A DNA stretch of 64,000 bases from NCBI GenBank assembly GCA_002435325.1, contig DJMJ01000031.1:39207-103206 (forward strand). The letters are read 5' to 3'. Below are positions 60,031-64,000 of this stretch, piece after piece (position 1 is the first letter of the stretch; each line of letters opens with the position of its first letter). The position numbers and the translations under genes were made by a program. The notes under the pieces are model-generated. The model saw nothing but the letters and a program-made list of their open reading frames with translations, made no database searches and was not told the origin of the DNA. This DNA comes from Nitrospira sp. UBA6493. GTDB lineage: Bacteria > Nitrospirota > Nitrospiria > Nitrospirales > Nitrospiraceae.

Positions 60031-60675
60031 CTAGGTATGTTGCCGGTTCGAAAGAAATTCGACGCTTTGATACTCGATCACGAGGCGGCTGTGCCGATTG
60101 CCGGAGAGCTCTAGTGAAATGATTCCGTTCGGCGTTTCCCACCGTGCGGCATAGCGCAAATGGCCGATCAGTACCGCCACGCCCCAGTAGTCCGGCAGGG
60201 ATTGGTAGAGGTCGTTGGCCCACAACGTCTCATCTTGCAGGGGCGCTCCCAATTCTTTCCTGAGCGCGGCGTTGACTGCTCCGTAATAGCCGATGAATTC
60301 GTTGAGTCCGTTGATCGGTTGCTGTAGACAACGGTACTCGCCCCGGACCAGTGCACCATCTCTGAACTCATAGCCTTCGAGGACTCCGTGGTCGGCAAGA
60401 TTGCGGAGGAAGATCAGCTTGCCGTGTTCATCGCTTTCCAGTTCACCCGGCAGTACCTTGCGTAGCGCCGCTTCACTCTCTCCATGATGCCGCTGCATCG
60501 TCTCCAGAAAGGCGGTTACCTGCGCGGCCATCTCGGCCTGTGTCGCAGCTTCATCATAGTCGTCGAAGGGAATATCGTAGGTGGGAGAAGGAAGAACGGT
60601 TCCGGCATCAGCCCAAGCCAACGGCGTTGAGCCGATCAAACAGAATCCGATGATGTAAGCGGCAAGGGTGCGCAT
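60031..60675 (-). CDS. Exported protein of unknown function
   Basis: A 214-residue protein with a signal peptide (cleavage near AWADAG). The mature part is acidic with FDDYDEAATQAEMAAQVTAFLETMQRHHGES, then mixed strands. No catalytic motif recognised. It lies 57 bp downstream of hrpB on the same strand. Confidence 0.65.
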   Translation of the reverse strand: MRTLAAYIIGFCLIGSTPLAWADAGTVLPSPTYDIPFDDYDEAATQAEMAAQVTAFLETMQRHHGESEAALRKVLPGELESDEHGKLIFLRNLADHGVLEGYEFRDGALVRGEYRCLQQPINGLNEFIGYYGAVNAALRKELGAPLQDETLWANDLYQSLPDYWGVAVLIGHLRYAARWETPNGIISLELSGNRHSRLVIEYQSVEFLSNRQHT

Positions 60676-60732
60676 AGGCTCTCACCATAATGGAGAAATG
60701 CAAATGGTCTCTATCCTACGAACGAAGGGGAG

Positions 60733-63276
60733 TTACGAAGGCCGCCGTTTGGCTTTTGCCGTGGGAGGAGCGGTGAGGGGATCGTCGGGCCAATGGTGCT
60801 TCGGGTATCGGCCACGCAGCTCTTTTTTGACCTCGACATAGGCGGACTTCCAAAAACTTGCGAGATCTTTTGTCACCTGCACCGGCCGCCTGGCCGGCGA
60901 CAGAAGATGCAGCATCACCGGTACCTTGCCATCCAATACGCGCGGGGTATCGGTACACCCGAACATTTCCTGCAGCCGCACGGCCAGCACCGGCAGATCG
61001 GACGATTCGTAGTCCAGACGGACGTGCGAACCGCTCGGCACAGTGATCTGTGCGGGGGCCAGGCGCTCCAGTTGACGCTGTTGTTCCCAGGTCAGCAAGG
61101 CATGCAAGGGGGTCGTGAGATCCAGCCGCTTGACTCGCTCGAGGGTGGTGAAGCCGTCTAGGTAGGGGCCCAGCCAGGTGTCGAGAGTCTGGAGCAGATG
61201 TTCGTTGGAGAGGTCCGGCCAGGGAGAATCCGGCCCGGTCATGCGCCGAAGGAATTGGACGCGCGCCCGCCATTGTTGCAGCTCCGGTGTCCAGCTTAAT
61301 TGATCGAGCCCCTTCTCTGAGAGGCCCTGCAAGAGCGCCGTCACGATCAGCGACGGTTCCGGCTTCGACAGGGATTGTTCGGCCAGCACCAGGCTCCAGA
61401 GCTGCCGCTGCCGCGAGGCGCGAACGGCTTGGGTCTTCTCGTCCCACACCACGGCGTCCGAGGTGCGCATCTCATGCTGATAGAGCTGCTCGAAGTCGGT
61501 CAGTGTCACCGGCGCGGCCAGATCGATGCGCGCCCACTGGGAGGCGCCGTCCAGCTCGGCGACGACGAGATACGCTTCCGCCGCCAGGGGGTCGGGATTT
61601 GGAAACACGGCCCCTCGCCCGTTGGCCATTCGATAGCGCCGATCCATGCCGGGCTGCCGCTGGGCGATGCGATCGGGGTAGGCGAGGGCGAGTAGGATGC
61701 CAGCCGCGTCGTGGTCGCGCGGTTGCTTGATCGGCTGTGTTCCGGACAAGCGGGCGAGATGGTGCCGCCAGAGGCCCGCGGTGCGCCGGATGCGCTGAAT
61801 CGAGCCGCGATCAACGGTCGCGGCTCCGGCATGGTCCTGTGAGCCGTAGAGGAGGTCGAGCCGCAGCCTCAGATCGGCGTTCCTCCAGCCGGGCGGCCCG
61901 CGCAGCACATCCCGCTCGCTGAGCAGCGCCGCCAGGTCGCAGGCCAGCGATGTCAGTTGCAGCGGGATGGATTGGAGCAGCATGTGCGCCAATCGTGGGT
62001 GGATGGGCAGGTCAGCCATCTTGCGGCCATGGGCGGTGATGGCGCCTGTCGCATCGAGCGCGCCAAGGCGTGTGAGTAAGTCCTTCGCCTGCGCGACGGT
62101 TCCTGATGGTGGCGGCGTGAGCCAGGACAATTCCGAGGGGTTGGCGGTGCCCCAGAGGGCCAGGTCGAGCATGAGCGGCGCCAGATCGGCGTCCAGCATT
62201 TCCGGCGGGCGGCGCGGAGTCAGGGCCGCCTGTTCAGCTGCGGTCCAGAGACGGTAGCAGACCCCCGGCTCCAAGCGGCCGGCCCGGCCCCTGCGCTGGT
62301 CGGCGGAATCTTGGGTGACGCGAATGGTGTCGAGCCTGGTCAATCCGGTACGCGGGTCGAAACGGGGCACGCGCAAGAGCCCGGCGTCGATCACGACGCG
62401 CACGCCGTCGATGGTCAAGCTGGTTTCCGCAATCGAGGTGGCCAGCACGACTTTGCGTGTGCCGGCGGGAGCCGGTGCGATGGCGAGATCCTGCGCGGCT
62501 TGCGGCAGATCGCCATGGAGGGGGGCCACAAGAATTGTCGGGCCGAGGTTGGCCTCGAGTAATGTCCGTTCGACGCGGCGAATCTCCGCCATGCCGGGAA
62601 GAAAGACGAGCAGGCTGCCGCTGTCCTGCGCCAGCGACCGGCGGATCATCTGTGTCACCGCCTTATCGAGATGCCCGGCCAGCGGCTGATCGAGATACTT
62701 GGTTTCAACGGGAAACATGCGGCCTTCACAGGCGATCACCGGCGCCTGGCCGAGCAGCATGGCGATGGCCTCCACATCGAGGGTGGCGGACATGACGAGC
62801 AGGCGCAGATCGGGGCGGAACAGGCGCTGCGATTCCAGGCAGAGGGCGAGCCCGGTGTCCGCCTGGAGGCTGCGCTCGTGAAATTCGTCGAAGAGCACCG
62901 CGCCATAGGCGCTCAGCGACGGGTCCTGTTGGAGAAGGCGGGTCAGGATGCCTTCGGTCACGACCTCGATGCGGGTCGCCGGTCCGATCTTGGTGTCGAG
63001 ACGCATGCGATAGCCCACGGTGGCGCCGACTTGTTCATTTCTGGCCGTTGCCATCCGATGAGCCGCCGCGCGGGCGGCCAGCCGCCTGGGTTCGAGCAGC
63101 AGCAGCTTGTTTCCGCCCAGCCAGGGGGCTGATAGCAGTGCCGGCGGCACGCCCGTCGTTTTCCCGGCACCGGGAGGCGCCGTCAGAACGGCATTGGGGG
63201 TGCGGGACAAGGAGGCGCAGAGAGTTGGCAGCACATCTTCTATTGGGAGCCGAGACGTGATAGTGTAGGGATTCAT
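60733..63276 (-). CDS. hrpB: ATP-dependent helicase HrpB
   Basis: An 847-residue DEAH-box helicase with Walker A TAPPGAGKTT (32-41), DEFH at 130-133 in the block FDEFHERSLQ, the QRRGRAGR motif VI, the HA2 and OB-fold regions, and the HrpB C-terminal domain (ALLTWEQQRQLERLAPAQITVPSGSHVRLDYE). The family is widespread in Gram-negatives; its cellular substrate is not settled. ATG 63276 begins MNPYTITSRLPIEDVLPTL, typical for HrpB. Possibly co-transcribed with the 214-residue gene. Confidence 0.93.
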   Translation of the reverse strand: MNPYTITSRLPIEDVLPTLCASLSRTPNAVLTAPPGAGKTTGVPPALLSAPWLGGNKLLLLEPRRLAARAAAHRMATARNEQVGATVGYRMRLDTKIGPATRIEVVTEGILTRLLQQDPSLSAYGAVLFDEFHERSLQADTGLALCLESQRLFRPDLRLLVMSATLDVEAIAMLLGQAPVIACEGRMFPVETKYLDQPLAGHLDKAVTQMIRRSLAQDSGSLLVFLPGMAEIRRVERTLLEANLGPTILVAPLHGDLPQAAQDLAIAPAPAGTRKVVLATSIAETSLTIDGVRVVIDAGLLRVPRFDPRTGLTRLDTIRVTQDSADQRRGRAGRLEPGVCYRLWTAAEQAALTPRRPPEMLDADLAPLMLDLALWGTANPSELSWLTPPPSGTVAQAKDLLTRLGALDATGAITAHGRKMADLPIHPRLAHMLLQSIPLQLTSLACDLAALLSERDVLRGPPGWRNADLRLRLDLLYGSQDHAGAATVDRGSIQRIRRTAGLWRHHLARLSGTQPIKQPRDHDAAGILLALAYPDRIAQRQPGMDRRYRMANGRGAVFPNPDPLAAEAYLVVAELDGASQWARIDLAAPVTLTDFEQLYQHEMRTSDAVVWDEKTQAVRASRQRQLWSLVLAEQSLSKPEPSLIVTALLQGLSEKGLDQLSWTPELQQWRARVQFLRRMTGPDSPWPDLSNEHLLQTLDTWLGPYLDGFTTLERVKRLDLTTPLHALLTWEQQRQLERLAPAQITVPSGSHVRLDYESSDLPVLAVRLQEMFGCTDTPRVLDGKVPVMLHLLSPARRPVQVTKDLASFWKSAYVEVKKELRGRYPKHHWPDDPLTAPPTAKAKRRPS

Positions 63277-63327
63277 GAGAGGCAGACTCTAGCAGACTGC
63301 CACGGCAAGCACGAGAGGATTGCGGAG

Positions 63328-63528
63328 ATGACGGGCTATCGGTGGACCACGGACAAGCCGGCGGCGGCTGGGTGGTACTGGTATAGAGGGTTAGCCCACG
63401 AAGCGGATCCGTTCATCGTCCAAGTGGATACGTTGGGCCAGTTTCAGTGGCCTGACGGCGGATATCAAGAAGTCACATTGGCGAAAGGCGAATGGGCCGG
63501 GCCCATTCAGGAGCCCGAAGGGGCATAG
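63328..63528 (+). CDS. 66-residue Trp/Tyr-rich protein of unknown function
   Basis: A small protein with the aromatic pattern PAAAGWYWYR ... GQFQWPDGGY, similar in style to short DUF551-like proteins. GAGG lies nine bases before ATG 63328. Divergent from hrpB. Function unknown; the family link is weak. Confidence 0.55.
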   Translation: MTGYRWTTDKPAAAGWYWYRGLAHEADPFIVQVDTLGQFQWPDGGYQEVTLAKGEWAGPIQEPEGA

Positions 63529-63743
63529 CCGTTCGACATATCCCTGTCCGTTTCTTGTCGTTCCTTACAACAGCGGTCGGTCGCCGAATCCTGTCGGTCG
63601 ATGCAGTGGCACGCAGGCTCGGCTCGATCTATCGGTATGCCGTTTCCGTGCACGGGCAACGGACGGGTGTATCGCATGAGTCTTGAGTTATATCCGGCGG
63701 TTAATGGTCAGTGTCGTAGCGTACTGGATTAGAGGAGGAAAGA

Positions 63744-64000
63744 ATGGGGCGTTCGGGAATGGATCCGATTCAGCGATTGATGAGTTTGATGTTCAAGGCG
63801 CATCCCTGGCATGGGGTTTCGATCGGTGAGAAGGCGCCGGATGTCGTCACGAGCTACATTGAAATCGTGCCCACCGACACGGTGAAGTACGAAGTGGATA
63901 AAGACAGCGGATTCCTCAAAGTGGATCGCCCGCAGCGCTTTTCCAATTTTTGCCCGGTCTATTACGGCCTTATCCCGCAAACGTTTTGCGGCGAAAAAGT
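63744..64000 (+). CDS. ppa: Inorganic pyrophosphatase (N-terminal part)
   Basis: It hydrolyses pyrophosphate to phosphate. The 85 visible residues contain YIEIVPTDTVKYEVDKDSGFLKVDRPQRFSNFCPVYYGLIPQTFCGE. This matches the family I soluble pyrophosphatase, with the conserved K-Y-E and Y-Y-G-x-I-P segments. The N-terminal 40 residues are longer than in the Escherichia coli enzyme. AGAGGAGG precedes ATG 63744. The gene runs off the right edge, so the metal-binding Asp cluster is not visible. Confidence 0.85.
   Translation, partial: MGRSGMDPIQRLMSLMFKAHPWHGVSIGEKAPDVVTSYIEIVPTDTVKYEVDKDSGFLKVDRPQRFSNFCPVYYGLIPQTFCGEK

Overview
The window looks like a stretch of a Gram-negative chromosome, most probably from Nitrospira or a close relative (phylum Nitrospirota). 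This placement is inference. It rests on the combination of a class II (B12-dependent) ribonucleotide reductase, an exosortase-associated TIGR04073 protein, full bacterial lipoprotein processing and export (Lgt, Lnt, LolC/D), a bacterial topoisomerase VI, AddAB-type recombination enzymes and moderately high GC. No phage, insertion sequence or CRISPR array was seen. Nearly all long open frames that overlap the listed genes are antisense or out-of-frame shadows.

Layout. 1-827: end of a tRNA methylthiotransferase gene (mtaB). 0.96-3.6 kb: small secreted and membrane proteins and an AmpG-like permease. 3.9-7.4 kb: nrdJ behind a promoter region with DnaA-box-like sites. 7.6-9.5 kb: two unknown proteins, a tandem ACT-domain protein and the lipoprotein RlpA. 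9.8-11 kb: a CNNM/CorC-type protein preceded by a terminator-like hairpin. 11-16 kb (minus strand): a MoxR-type ATPase and a 641-residue unknown protein, then ligA. 16.2-23.5 kb: a LysM lipoprotein gene followed by a complete trp operon, trpE-G-D-C-F-B-A. 23.6-30.6 kb (minus strand): lnt, prfB (with the classical programmed frameshift), lysS, lolC, lolD and a lipoprotein with what looks like a leaderless promoter.

30.7-34.2 kb: TIGR04073 protein, an FMN-binding oxidase-like protein, four lipoproteins (three of them tandem paralogues) and a 58-residue orphan. 34.2-35.1 kb: gene-free DNA with two perfect DnaA boxes. 35.1-38.5 kb: a secreted M36-like metalloprotease and a GAF-GGDEF diguanylate cyclase. 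38.9-43.7 kb: topoisomerase VI B and A followed by a superfamily 2 helicase, the most unusual cluster in the window. 43.8-44.9 kb: three very small proteins. 45.0-51.9 kb: addB, addA and a minimal zincin, convergent with lgt. 53.1-59.97 kb: YtxH protein, tRNA-Leu(UAA), SGNH hydrolase, OPT-family transporter and several small secreted proteins including a mono-heme protein. 60.0-63.3 kb: a secreted unknown protein and the helicase HrpB. The window ends inside an inorganic pyrophosphatase gene.

Functionally the window combines DNA metabolism (nrdJ, ligA, topo VI, addAB, hrpB), tryptophan synthesis, translation (prfB, lysS, mtaB, tRNA-Leu) and the envelope. The envelope share is notable: three enzymes or transporters of lipoprotein maturation and sorting lie within 30 kb of at least seven predicted lipoproteins.
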